Below are positions 55,858 to 64,000 of a stretch of 64,000 bases of DNA, piece after piece. The first letter of the stretch is position 1, and every line of letters starts with the position of its first letter. Position numbers and translations under genes: made by a program. Location of the stretch: the NCBI GenBank assembly GCA_025331445.1, contig JAIWNE010000027.1:124001-188000 (forward strand), read 5' to 3'. The notes under the pieces are model-generated. The model had not been told where the DNA came from and searched no databases. It worked only from the letters and a program-made list of their open reading frames with translations. This DNA is from Blakeslea trispora. Lineage: Eukaryota > Mucoromycota > Mucoromycetes > Mucorales > Choanephoraceae.

Positions 55858-55865
<8 letters not shown>
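55792..55865 (+). tRNA. tRNA-Val (anticodon AAC)
   Basis: The cloverleaf is complete. The acceptor stem pairs GGTTTCT with AGAAATC (one G-U), with discriminator A. The anticodon stem TCTGC/GCAGA encloses TTAACAC, giving AAC at 55826-55828. The T arm pairs GCCAG with CTGGC around TTCGAGT. No intron is present. Box A overlaps the retrotransposon cut site after nt 15, and box B is intact. A 49-nt T run follows, far longer than a Pol III terminator needs. The gene survives because each insertion duplicated its first 15 nt. Confidence 0.95.

Positions 55866-55914
<49 letters not shown>
55866..55914 (+). terminator. T49 run, Pol III terminator of the tRNA (expanded)
   Basis: Forty-nine consecutive T residues directly follow the tRNA discriminator base. 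Four or five would be enough to stop RNA polymerase III. Read on the other strand it is an A49 tail on the adjacent tandem repeat, so it may instead be the poly(A) end of an inserted retro-sequence. Confidence 0.7.
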
Positions 55915-56187
55915 CATTTCTATGTTTTCGTGAGACGTTTCTATTTCATTAGCCTTTTGGTTCACTTACATTCAGTACTTCGCTTCTTCTTTTTTTTTTT
56001 TTTTTTTCATTTCTATGTTTTCGTGAGACGTTTCTATTTCATTAGCCTTTTGGCTCACTTACATTCAGTACTTCGCTTCTTCTTTTCTTTTTCATTTCTA
56101 TGTTTTCGTGAGACGTTTCTATTTCATTAGCCTTTTGGTTCACTTACATTCAGTACTTCGCTTCTTCTTTTCTTTTTCATTTCTACC
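55915..56187. repeat. Tandem repeat, three units of 85-93 bp
   Basis: Units start at 55915, 56008 and 56093, each beginning CATTTCTATGTTTTCGTGAG and containing CATTAGCCTTTTGG and CAGTACTTCGCTTCTTCTTT. The length difference comes from the T tract at the end of unit 1. Only one base (GGT/GGC) varies in the body. A 10-nt partial fourth unit follows. On the minus strand each unit ends in an A-rich tail. Confidence 0.9.
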
Positions 56188-57411
56188 AGTGTTACAGGAC
56201 AAAGGATAATTTTTGCAGTAACTTGAGAAAGAGAACAAATAGATTTAACAGAGCAATCAGTCAGCAAGGTCATAAGTAATGAGCACCAGGTTTTAAGTCG
56301 TCCGACTAGAGATATAAGTAAAGTAAAGAGAATAAAGTAATATAAAAGAAGAGATGTAATATATGAATACAATGATCTGTAATAAGTATCAAGGGAACTA
56401 ACAACAATATGTGGATTTAGGTAGTGAATATGTCAAACTACAACCAAGCGTAAAGTAAATAAGAGAAATGTAAGTTGAGTTTATTAATAAGAGAAGATTA
56501 AAGAGTTTATATACTATTCTAAAAGAAGTCATGTTGGACTTGCAGACTAATAATTTAAACAGTCAAGTTAATGAGTCATCATGTATGGATTATTAATACA
56601 TGTCTAATAGTTCTATTCATTATGATATGGAAAGTCAGAGAAGGATTCTAATAAGGTTGTTGTGTAATAAGAGATCAAGAGGAGCTGTCAAATGAGTAAA
56701 ATACCAAATAGGAAATACAGAGATGGATTCAAAGAAGTCGAAAGATAATTGTGTACTAGTAAAACTCCTGTGCGCAACAATAATATAAAGAAATCAAACT
56801 GAAGAGGACCAATTGCCTGCAATAAGCACTAGGCTATAAGTTGTCTAACTACAGCAAATAAGATAAGACAAATAGAATTCAGAGACAAGTCAATTAATTG
56901 TAGAGTTACAACTATTTCAAAGCAGGCTTCAATAATCCAAACACAAAGACATCAAAGTTGCAAGATATATTGAAGCTAGTTAGATTCAAAAGAATGGGCT
57001 ATCTCAAAGATATACCAAATGTTTCAACTACTTGTATTTATGTCACTCATCATTGCTCTTTGACAAAAGCAGATACATTAATGTACTGTATTTGACAGCA
57101 AACACAACATACAACCAGCTTTTCAGGTCATAATGTCTCTAGCTTACTTATTTCTGGAAACCAAGCAAGTAAACGAAGAGTGATAACAAAGTTCAATTCA
57201 AAGTCCTGATCTTCACTGATTGATATTTAAAATATGATTAAACTGTTTTATTTAGAAAGGAATTAGTTATGTTTGGAAGGACTGTGTGTAAAGAGTGTTA
57301 TTAAGCGAAATCGTATTATTGCTTCTCTCTTTCTTTCCTAATGCAGAAAGGAGAAAGTAAGGTACATAAAGGGTAATCAATTATACAGTGTAGAAATCAT
57401 GCTCTTGTGTT
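56188..57411. other. Intergenic region, no supported gene
   Basis: AT-rich with many short purine-rich stretches (AATAAG, AAGAGA) but no open frame with protein-like composition. It could contain old element debris; I recognise none. Confidence 0.45.
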
Positions 57412-58101
57412 TTATGGGTTGCTGGAATATTGGCAGTACCAGACTGGACCATGGTGACTTATTTTATGTTGCCTTTTCTGAGTTTCTTGACTTTTTTGCT
57501 TTGTAAACAGTCTTAATAATCGCTTCAATAGTCTTGGTTTTCTTGAGATTGATTTGGTCAGACATGATACACCTTTATCGCGTATATTGCTACATGAAGT
57601 TGAAATAGACGTAATAGAAGACCTGATGGACGAGCGCCTCTGGTTGCCAGCTGCAAATGTGACCATGGCTTCATATTGAGATGTAAGTGACCTTCTCTCC
57701 CATTGCTGGTGTTTCTTGTAAGAAGAATTGGTAGTCATACTACAGCTGTCACGGGGAATAGGCATTGATTTAGGTCTTCTTTTGCTAACATTAGAATCCA
57801 TAAAGGAAGAAGAGATCTTGCTTGATTGAGAAGCATCTGTGCCGCAACGGTGCTGCTTGTATTGTATGTGCTCAGCTGTCGGAAGGAACATAGAATCATT
57901 GTGATACGGGAATGGTAGTACTTTGGGCGACGCAACAACCACATCAGCTTTATCTGGGTTAGGCTCGACCTTCGGATGATGGTTCTTTATCAGCTCCTGA
58001 TAGAAACGGCTGAATATTTCATCCTTATGACACTCAATAAGACTCTCATCCTGTAGCTTGTTAAGATTTGATTTTGTTAATGGTAGTGATGGTTTATCCA
58101 T
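57412..58101 (-). CDS. Hypothetical basic protein, 229 aa
   Basis: An intronless frame opening MDKPSLPLTKSNLNKLQDES. The first 70 residues are mixed charged, with DEIFSRFYQELIKNHHPKVE as a probable helix. The remainder is rich in Ser, Lys and Arg (KRRPKSMPIPRDSCS, NQRRSSIRSSITSISTSCS), with a strongly basic helix near the end (SRKPRLLKRLLRLFTKQKS) and a terminal HGPVWYCQYSSNP. I recognise no family. Many RRxS sites suggest phosphorylation by basophilic kinases. The basic helix could bind membrane or nucleic acid. The composition is clearly coding-like and a normal AT-rich leader precedes it. Function unknown. Confidence 0.6.
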   Translation of the reverse strand: MDKPSLPLTKSNLNKLQDESLIECHKDEIFSRFYQELIKNHHPKVEPNPDKADVVVASPKVLPFPYHNDSMFLPTAEHIQYKQHRCGTDASQSSKISSSFMDSNVSKRRPKSMPIPRDSCSMTTNSSYKKHQQWERRSLTSQYEAMVTFAAGNQRRSSIRSSITSISTSCSNIRDKGVSCLTKSISRKPRLLKRLLRLFTKQKSQETQKRQHKISHHGPVWYCQYSSNP

Positions 58102-59469
58102 TGAGCAATAACAAAAAAAAATGTAGACACCTAATTTGGAACAGAAGTTGGTAGAAAAAAAGAAGAAAAAAAGGGATGAGTTAAAGAAAGAGAAAGAAAA
58201 AGAAGGAAATCAAAACAAGGTTACTTTTTATAATTCTAGATTTCAAACAAATCTTTGTTTTTGGCAATGTTACTGTTGACATCGACATTTGTTGATTGCA
58301 AATGTTGCTAGAGCTCCTATCGCAAAGAAGAAAACCTTATTCTCACTTTTTTGGTATTTAGCGATGAGTGTTCTGTTACAGCTACTGGTACCGAGTTCGA
58401 CAAATAGGGGGTAAAATAAAGGAGAATGTGTAACACCCATTTAAAGTAATTCTACATAAAAAAACCTTTGAAAAGGAAACACTTTGTTTCTGCCTATATC
58501 GTCTTTGGTCTTGCTGTTTTGATCGAGAAACAAGTTCGAAGTATGTTTCATCTCAAGCAAAGGTGATCGTCAAAAAAAGAATCTTCTTATCTACGATTCT
58601 GAAAGCTTGTTTCGTGTTCTACCATGCATTTGAGAGCTTAAGTGGTACTAAAAAAGGTATACTTATATTGTCTGAGGGCGTTATGCTAGGACAAACTTGA
58701 ACGCAAACGAAAACTTCAAATGCCATATGACAATAGCAAGTAGTAAAGTTCATTGCTTGGTAAAGAGATTTATCCAGTGTATAATTCTTCCTTCATGAAT
58801 TAACTAAAGTCCTCTGTATAAAGAATCTCATTCACTCTTGAGTTGTCTTGTTCTACCTGACTGGAATTGTTTTCTTTTAAAGTCATGCTTACATCGCGTT
58901 TTTACACACAAAAAAAAGATGCCTATTTTGTAAATTTTAATTTTACAAAGTTTTTTTTTTTCTGCATAAATCGATGCTGTCCCTTTGTGTTACACTTGAG
59001 GCAAAAAGGTCCTCTGCCATGTTGAACGTACTCATTTATGTTAAATATGTGGCGTCGCATGGTCCAACCGAATCTGCCAAACCCAATGTTTCTATGCAAA
59101 TGACGGTATTCTATTAAGATAATAGGCTTTTTCCTGATCTATAGTAGGAAGGACCTATTTTTGGGTAAGCTATACCATCCATCTCTATATCAAGGAGGAC
59201 AATAGATATGGCTGTTAGACTGTTGATCCTGTTGATCATGTCAGCTTTATCTAATAGACCAATAGCTTATCTCCTTTGGTGATTTTGCCATCATTTCTAT
59301 TTGTGGCTTTCTCCCTTTTGTCATGCTTCCTTATTCTAGTCTAATGCCTAATTGCCTTACAAAGAAAAGAGAAATACATACAGGAGAAAAGATAGAAAGG
59401 GAATCAAATCTCGACTCGAAAAGAAAAGTATATTTTTAGGTGTGGATTGAAGCTCTCTTTATTCATTTT
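58102..59469. other. Intergenic region, no supported gene
   Basis: Promoter space for the basic hypothetical protein on the left; 3' flank of TMA16 on the right. AT-rich, with no coding signal or RNA gene recognised. Confidence 0.45.
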
Positions 59470-60199
59470 CTATAGTTCCATCATATCTGCCTTGGGCTTT
59501 TGTTTTTTAGGTGTATCTACTGACATTGATGTATTGGCTGTTGGTTCAGTCGGCTTATGCAATCGAATGGTATTAATACGTTTCATACTGTTCTTATCGC
59601 CATCCCATTCTCTCAGTAATTCTAGCACCTTGCCATTGGTCATATCGGGCAAGTCTAACATCATGCTTATATGAGTCATTGAACAAATAACAAAAAAAAA
59701 ATAGAACTTACCCATGCCAGAGATGTATTCATTCAATTCACTTTGCTTAATAGACTCTAATAATTCTTGTCGAGGTGTCTTGGGACGACGGTGTGCTTTG
59801 TTTCTATCGTTTTCTAGAGTCTCGATCTCTTCATCATGACGAGAAAGGTATGTCTCAATCAATTCATGCATTTCAGCTTTAGTGGCAATCGTTTTATCTT
59901 CATCAAAAGCATATCTAAACCAAATCCATCGTTCACCTTTTATTATACTTTCAGTATCATATGAAACATATCCTTCTTATGACTTACCAGTTGGGTTGTT
60001 TTGCTTTTTCTTTTCTTGTACAGCTAACTTTTCTTTGCGCTGATGAACTCGGGATAGTTGATGAGCCTTTCGGGAATAGGGATGAATGCCATCTCGATTC
60101 TTGATTGTCTTTAGTGTGATCTTTCTGTTACCCTAATGCAATCTGGTTAGTTGACTGTTGTACCGAAAAGATAGAGATCCAAGTAGATCAACTTGCCAT
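59470..60199 (-). CDS. TMA16: TMA16-like translation/ribosome-associated protein
   Basis: Four exons (60199-60197, 60132-59988, 59936-59712, 59654-59470) give 185 aa, matching yeast Tma16 (178 aa). The first exon contains only the start codon and is followed by a GC-AG intron (ATG|GCAAGT...ATTAG|GGT), the only joint that opens the frame MGNRKITLKTIKNRDGIHPY. Family blocks are HPYSRKAHQLSRVHQRKEK, the helical ERWIWFRYAFDED, and LIETYLSRHDEEIETLENDR followed by RRPKTPRQELL. It ends DLPDMTNGKVLELLREWDG. Tma16 binds pre-60S particles in the nucleus. The start is inferred from the frame, so the exon 1 call is less sure than the rest. Confidence 0.88.
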
Positions 60200-60819
60200 G
60201 TTTTGTCGATTCAAGATTATAAAACAGAAAAGTTATGCAGCTTTCTTTTTTTTTTCCCCTTTTTTCTATATTTTTTTTTCTTACTTCTCATCACAAAGCC
60301 ACGACACAATCAAAGTGGAACAGTCACTTTTCAGGCAGAAACAGCCATTTCTGTCCGAAAAGTTAATTTATGCAGCAGACATGATCTTTTCACTTGTAGC
60401 AAAATGAACCCTTTCTTAAGCGCCGTGTGTTAGACTCCTTTCATGCCTCTCATATCTGGTTTGCTAGCAATGTTATAGCATTGAAAGCATACTTTTTATG
60501 ATTGCCGAATTTGATTGGATTTAAGAAGCTAAAGTTATTTGTTTCTGAAGCACAAATAGTTTGTAGATCAAATTGCCATCTTTTTCTTCGCTCTCTCTCT
60601 CTTTTTTTTTTGTTTGCACTAATTTATGTCTTATACTCTATTCTAACTGTGTATCGACTGTGGTTTTTGTTCTGTGTTTAAACCCCTTTTTTTTTTTCGA
60701 TCTCACAAACAAAATGTACAATAATAAACTATTTTTTTTTTCGTTAGAAAATATGACTTTTAAATTTTTTTTTCTATTCCCTTTTTTTTCCCTTTATTTA
60801 TCTTTTTTGTTTTGTTACA
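60200..60819. other. Divergent promoter between TMA16 and RTT106
   Basis: The two genes are divergent. The right half is extremely T-rich (several T8-T11 runs), ending just before the RTT106 ATG. A CT tract (CGCTCTCTCTCT) lies near 60591. No gene. Confidence 0.5.
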
Positions 60820-62046
60820 ATGTCAAACTGGTTAGAGGAAAATATTCACGATAGCAGCTTAAAGAAATCAGTAAAAGAGCTCATTGATTCTTATCCAGCA
60901 AGCAGCCTAGTCATTGAGCGTCTTGTCAGTTATTTAAGCAATGAACATCATAGACACATTAATGATAATCAGATCAACAAAAAGCGTAAAATAGACATGG
61001 ATGCGGCTAGCGATTTGCCTTGTTTGAAGATCAAAGACGTGTCCTTTCAGTCACCTGCTAGAAAGAAATACAACATCCTCATTGGCGATGGTTATCTACA
61101 CTTACAGAACTCAAAGACAGAAGAAATTGAATATCGATACAGTTTGGATCAATTCTCGTCGATTGGTGGTGTCTGTGTGCCTACACCTGATAAGGCCACT
61201 AAATGCTTTACATTTGTCTTGTTCTTAAAAGAAGAAGATTGTATCATGTTCACTACACAAGAAAAGGGAGCTATTGTCTATACGGAACCATCTTCCGGCC
61301 CATCGGATTATACTCTAGATACACCAGACAAGCATATAGCTTTGGCTAGCTTATTGACTAAATACATCCGCCTTCCCATCACACAACCCTCTGAAGAATA
61401 CTTTCACTCAAAGGGTGTTTCTCAAAGCACAGGCAGACAAGAAGATCGAACTCATGTGGTTGCCTATCTTAAGGCTAAAGATGGATATTTGTTCTTTTTG
61501 CCTACAGGTATTCTCTTTGGCTTCAAGAAACCCACTCTGTTCTTTCCCAAAGAAAGCTTAGCGTCGAATGTGATTACCGGCATCACACAGCGTACCTTTG
61601 ATCTGACACTCACATTAAAGCCTGATGGACAAATCTTGGGTACTGGCATCAAAACGACAAGAGAAGACGATTTAGAGACAGTTCAGTTTTCAATGATTGA
61701 GCAATCAGAATATGGCCGTATAGATGCTTATACCAAGAGACTTGGTCTCAATGACCAAAGTATGGACGAAAAACTTAAGGCACCTGTGAAACCCAAAAAA
61801 GAAGAAGACGATGAAGAAGAAGGTGATCAACAAACTAAAGACAAAGGAAAAGGAAAGCAAGTGAATCACGATGAAGACTCTGATGAAAACGATGATGATT
61901 TTGAGCCAAGTGATGATGATAGCGATCCTTTAGAATACGATTCAGAAGTAGAACAAGAGGAAGCCAATGATGGAATGGAAGGTGTAGAAGAAGAAGAAGG
62001 GGAGGATGAAGAAGAAAGAGATTTGTTAGACGAAGAGAGCGACTGA
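60820..62046 (+). CDS. RTT106: Rtt106-like histone chaperone
   Basis: A 408-aa intronless protein. A helical N-terminus (LKKSVKELIDSYPASSLVIE) is followed by a nuclear-localisation-like KKRKID. The tandem PH-type core then reads SFQSPARKKYNILIGDGYLH and VAYLKAKDGYLFFLPTGILF, followed by GFKKPTLFFPKESL. A long acidic tail (residues about 315-408, mostly Asp/Glu) ends the protein. Rtt106 binds H3-H4 acetylated on H3K56 and helps nucleosome assembly and heterochromatin silencing. The acidic C-terminus and PH order fit fungal Rtt106 rather than SSRP1/Pob3, which lack the N-terminal helix shown here. It is divergent from TMA16. Confidence 0.9.
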   Translation: MSNWLEENIHDSSLKKSVKELIDSYPASSLVIERLVSYLSNEHHRHINDNQINKKRKIDMDAASDLPCLKIKDVSFQSPARKKYNILIGDGYLHLQNSKTEEIEYRYSLDQFSSIGGVCVPTPDKATKCFTFVLFLKEEDCIMFTTQEKGAIVYTEPSSGPSDYTLDTPDKHIALASLLTKYIRLPITQPSEEYFHSKGVSQSTGRQEDRTHVVAYLKAKDGYLFFLPTGILFGFKKPTLFFPKESLASNVITGITQRTFDLTLTLKPDGQILGTGIKTTREDDLETVQFSMIEQSEYGRIDAYTKRLGLNDQSMDEKLKAPVKPKKEEDDEEEGDQQTKDKGKGKQVNHDEDSDENDDDFEPSDDDSDPLEYDSEVEQEEANDGMEGVEEEEGEDEEERDLLDEESD

Positions 62047-62942
62047 GCTTATTCGTCTTTATTGTTCATCAGATAATAAATGTTGAGCCAAAGTAGCACT
62101 TATAAGCACTGTGATTACTATGACAATTAACATTGTTTGTTTAGTTATCTGTCAATAACCGTAGCATGAACATTCATTGCTTCCAAGGAAAAATGCAAAT
62201 GATTAAAGAGTTGCTTAGCAATAGTGAGCAAGTCAAGTCATGCATTAATAGCAGTAATACACAGTATAGAACTGGCCATTTTAAACTATCCTATGCTCGA
62301 AGTTGTCTCTTATAGGAGGGCCAATGGACCTTGTTTTGTTTGGCTGGTCTCAGTCTTTATCCCGAGTGGTTGCGTCTACAAAAGTAACTTGATCTATAGA
62401 CCTCTTTGCTTTCCTTCAACAAAACGTTGCATCTCTCTCTCTCTTCTTTGGCTTTCCAATGTGTTTTCTTCCTTCCCAGCTTGGCTCTCTATTCCATACG
62501 TTGATCTGGAAGAAAAGAAAGAAAACTCAAATGTTCAAAGTGGTTATCAAAAGAAGCGCTTTTTTTGTGTTCTGATCAGGCTGTTCTACTGTATCTATTT
62601 AACAAACAACTTTCCACACTTGAAAGTGATATCGTTGTTCGAGATTCTGAATTACAGAACAAAGAAACTTGAAAGTGCTTATAGTCCAAGTCCCAAGCTA
62701 TAAAAGAGAGAACAAAATGTGAAATTATAGAGTCGACGTCATTTTTTTTGTCTCTCACTCTCACTCTCAGTTTTGAGTATTTTTTTTTCTTGTTTTATTC
62801 CACACTATAAACTAGAGTGATTTTTCTCTCTCTTAACCCTTTCCTCTCTTTTCCTCTCTTCTCTTTAGCATATATATACATATATATACATACATACACA
62901 TACACTATTTTTCTCGCATATACACTTCTCTCTCTATCCCGC
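62047..62942. other. Intergenic region, no supported gene
   Basis: The right part is promoter space with CTCTCTC and a TATATATACATATATATACATACATACA run (62871-62898) close to the next gene. A 159-codon open frame at 62224-62703 lacks protein-like composition and was not called. Confidence 0.45.
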
Positions 62943-63884
62943 ATGGCAAAAATAGAGGAGAGCACCAAACGTCGCTCTAGTGATTTAGAAGAACAAAGTG
63001 TTACTCCAAGACCACCACCCAAGAAACGGTTTTTATCAAGAGCCTCTTCGCCAGAAGACTCTGAAGATGAAAATGCAAGTGATGCTTTTGACGTAAGTCT
63101 TTTTTGTAAAACTGTTTTCCTTGTTGTATTTAAAGAAATGTGTTGTAGGAACCTTTGGAAAGTTTCCGCAAAGACGCCATTACGAGACAATGGAAAGAGT
63201 ATACAGTAAGTCGTTTGTTCTACGTGTTTGCTCCAACTAACTCTACGTAAACTTAGCGACTCTTGGAAAGGTGTAAAAAGAATGTTGAGCAAATGGAAAC
63301 TATCAAGACAAATAGTGAAGAATACTTGCGTCTTTGGGAAGATTCCTTTCGACAGGTAAATGGTATAATTGTATGATGTCAACATCACTAACACACGCAA
63401 ATTAGCTGCAGACTTTTCTTTTACATACCATTCAGTCTGGATTATCTACGTTTGGGCATGCTGAAAGCGCAGTAGGTAAGCTTACATCTTTAGGCAATAC
63501 AACCGTCACTTGAAGACTGATGCACAAACAAAAGGTTCTGATCAAAAATCATTCGAGCACCTTTTAAATCAAGAGTGGACATCCGATATAGCAAAACAGA
63601 TGGTTGAAGTATTCTTAAAAAAGAAGTCTTATGATATGACCTTGACAAAGTTCAATAAACTTGTGGATGTCTGGATTCGAAGAAGAGAGAACATTATTCA
63701 TGGATTTGAGCCTGCTTTTGGTAACCATAGCAATTTGTTTCCATAGCAACATACTAACATAGTATTAGAACAAGGTGCCTTGAGAGATCTTCGGAAAGAT
63801 CAAGAACGGATTCTTCATGCCTGGTCTGATAGTCAACGATTGCTACAAGATATGAAAAATCGATACAAATCAGCCAACATTATG
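62943..63884 (+). CDS. Coiled-coil protein, possibly Bre1-like (partial, runs off the window)
   Basis: Six exons are visible (62943-63092, 63149-63205, 63257-63355, 63406-63475, 63535-63720, 63769-63884), all in phase, for about 226 residues. The last donor (ATTATG|GTATTG) leads to an intron or exon beyond view. The N-terminus is charged and disordered with PPPKKRFLSRASSPEDSEDE, then SFRKDAITRQWKEYTRLLER and NSEEYLRLWEDSFRQLQTFL, then HAWSDSQRLLQDMKNRYKSA. The PPxKKRFLSR start and an A-I-x-R-Q-x-K-E-Y coiled coil resemble fungal Bre1, the H2B ubiquitin ligase. The RING that would prove it is not in the window. Other coiled-coil nuclear proteins are possible. Confidence 0.5.
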
Positions 63885-64000
63885 GTATTGTCTTTCTTTC
63901 TCCGTTTTCTTAAAATATTTATTTTATAATGATAGAAATGAAAAAAAAAAAAGACTCACTCATGGCTGATAGTATTTGCTGCTTTCTGAAGAATTGAGAA

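Noticed and set aside
62224..62703. 159-codon open frame between RTT106 and the coiled-coil gene
   Set aside because: Its composition is that of translated CT-rich non-coding DNA, with Cys/Trp/Phe clusters. It has no family resemblance and lies in promoter space with CTCTCTC tracts.

Overview
The window looks like nuclear DNA of a filamentous early-diverging fungus, most likely Mucoromycota (Mucorales-like). Genes are split by short introns, mostly 45-90 nt with GT-AG ends. Gene-free stretches are very AT-rich and full of poly-T/poly-A runs. Proteins are fungal or opisthokont in type: a FYVE-bearing Fab1 kinase, a Num1/Mcp5 cortical anchor, Rtt106, Hel2/ZNF598 and a Zn2Cys6 regulator. A CYRI/FAM49 homolog and an L1-like retrotransposon also fit an early-diverging fungus. 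The species cannot be fixed from the sequence alone. Exon structures were worked out by hand from splice motifs, phase continuity and remembered family patterns.

Layout, left to right: FAF2/UBXD8-like UBA-UAS-UBX protein (+, 40-1536), convergent with an F-box-like gene (-); CYRI/FAM49 homolog in six exons (-, 4478-5768); a 3 kb gene-free block; Zn2Cys6 regulator (-); another 2.9 kb gene-poor block with a probable tyrosine-recombinase relic; Num1/Mcp5-like dynein anchor (-, 12635-17784); LACTB2-like metallo-beta-lactamase-fold nuclease (+); CNH-like protein (-); DDX42-type DEAD-box helicase (-, 23326-25906); a 72-aa hypothetical protein (+); prefoldin subunit 2 (+); old-yellow-enzyme oxidoreductase (+); Fab1/PIKfyve (-, 31512-39189); V-ATPase subunit F (+); Sec24 (-, 40910-44255); Hel2/ZNF598 (-, 44894-47117).

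The most unusual region is 48610-56187. A tRNA-Val(AAC) gene at 55792-55865 has been hit twice, at the same position, by the same non-LTR retrotransposon. The first 15 nt of the tRNA gene occur three times (48610, 50407, 55792) as target-site duplications. They bracket a 5'-truncated copy (48625-50406) and a full-length copy with two open ORFs (50422-55791), and an intact tRNA gene is regenerated at the right edge. The copies are identical over their 3' 1.1 kb but differ by about 3% over the remaining 0.67 kb. A 49-nt T run and an 85-93 bp tandem repeat follow the tRNA.

The right end holds a basic hypothetical protein (-), TMA16 (-), histone chaperone Rtt106 (+) and the 5' part of a coiled-coil, possibly Bre1-like, gene that runs off the window. 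Most genes are unrelated housekeeping genes. Loose themes are membrane traffic (Fab1, V-ATPase F, Sec24), protein quality control (FAF2, Hel2, prefoldin, TMA16) and chromatin (Rtt106, possible Bre1). Three genes (FAF2-like, VMA7, TMA16) have a first intron with a GCAAGT donor (GC-AG).
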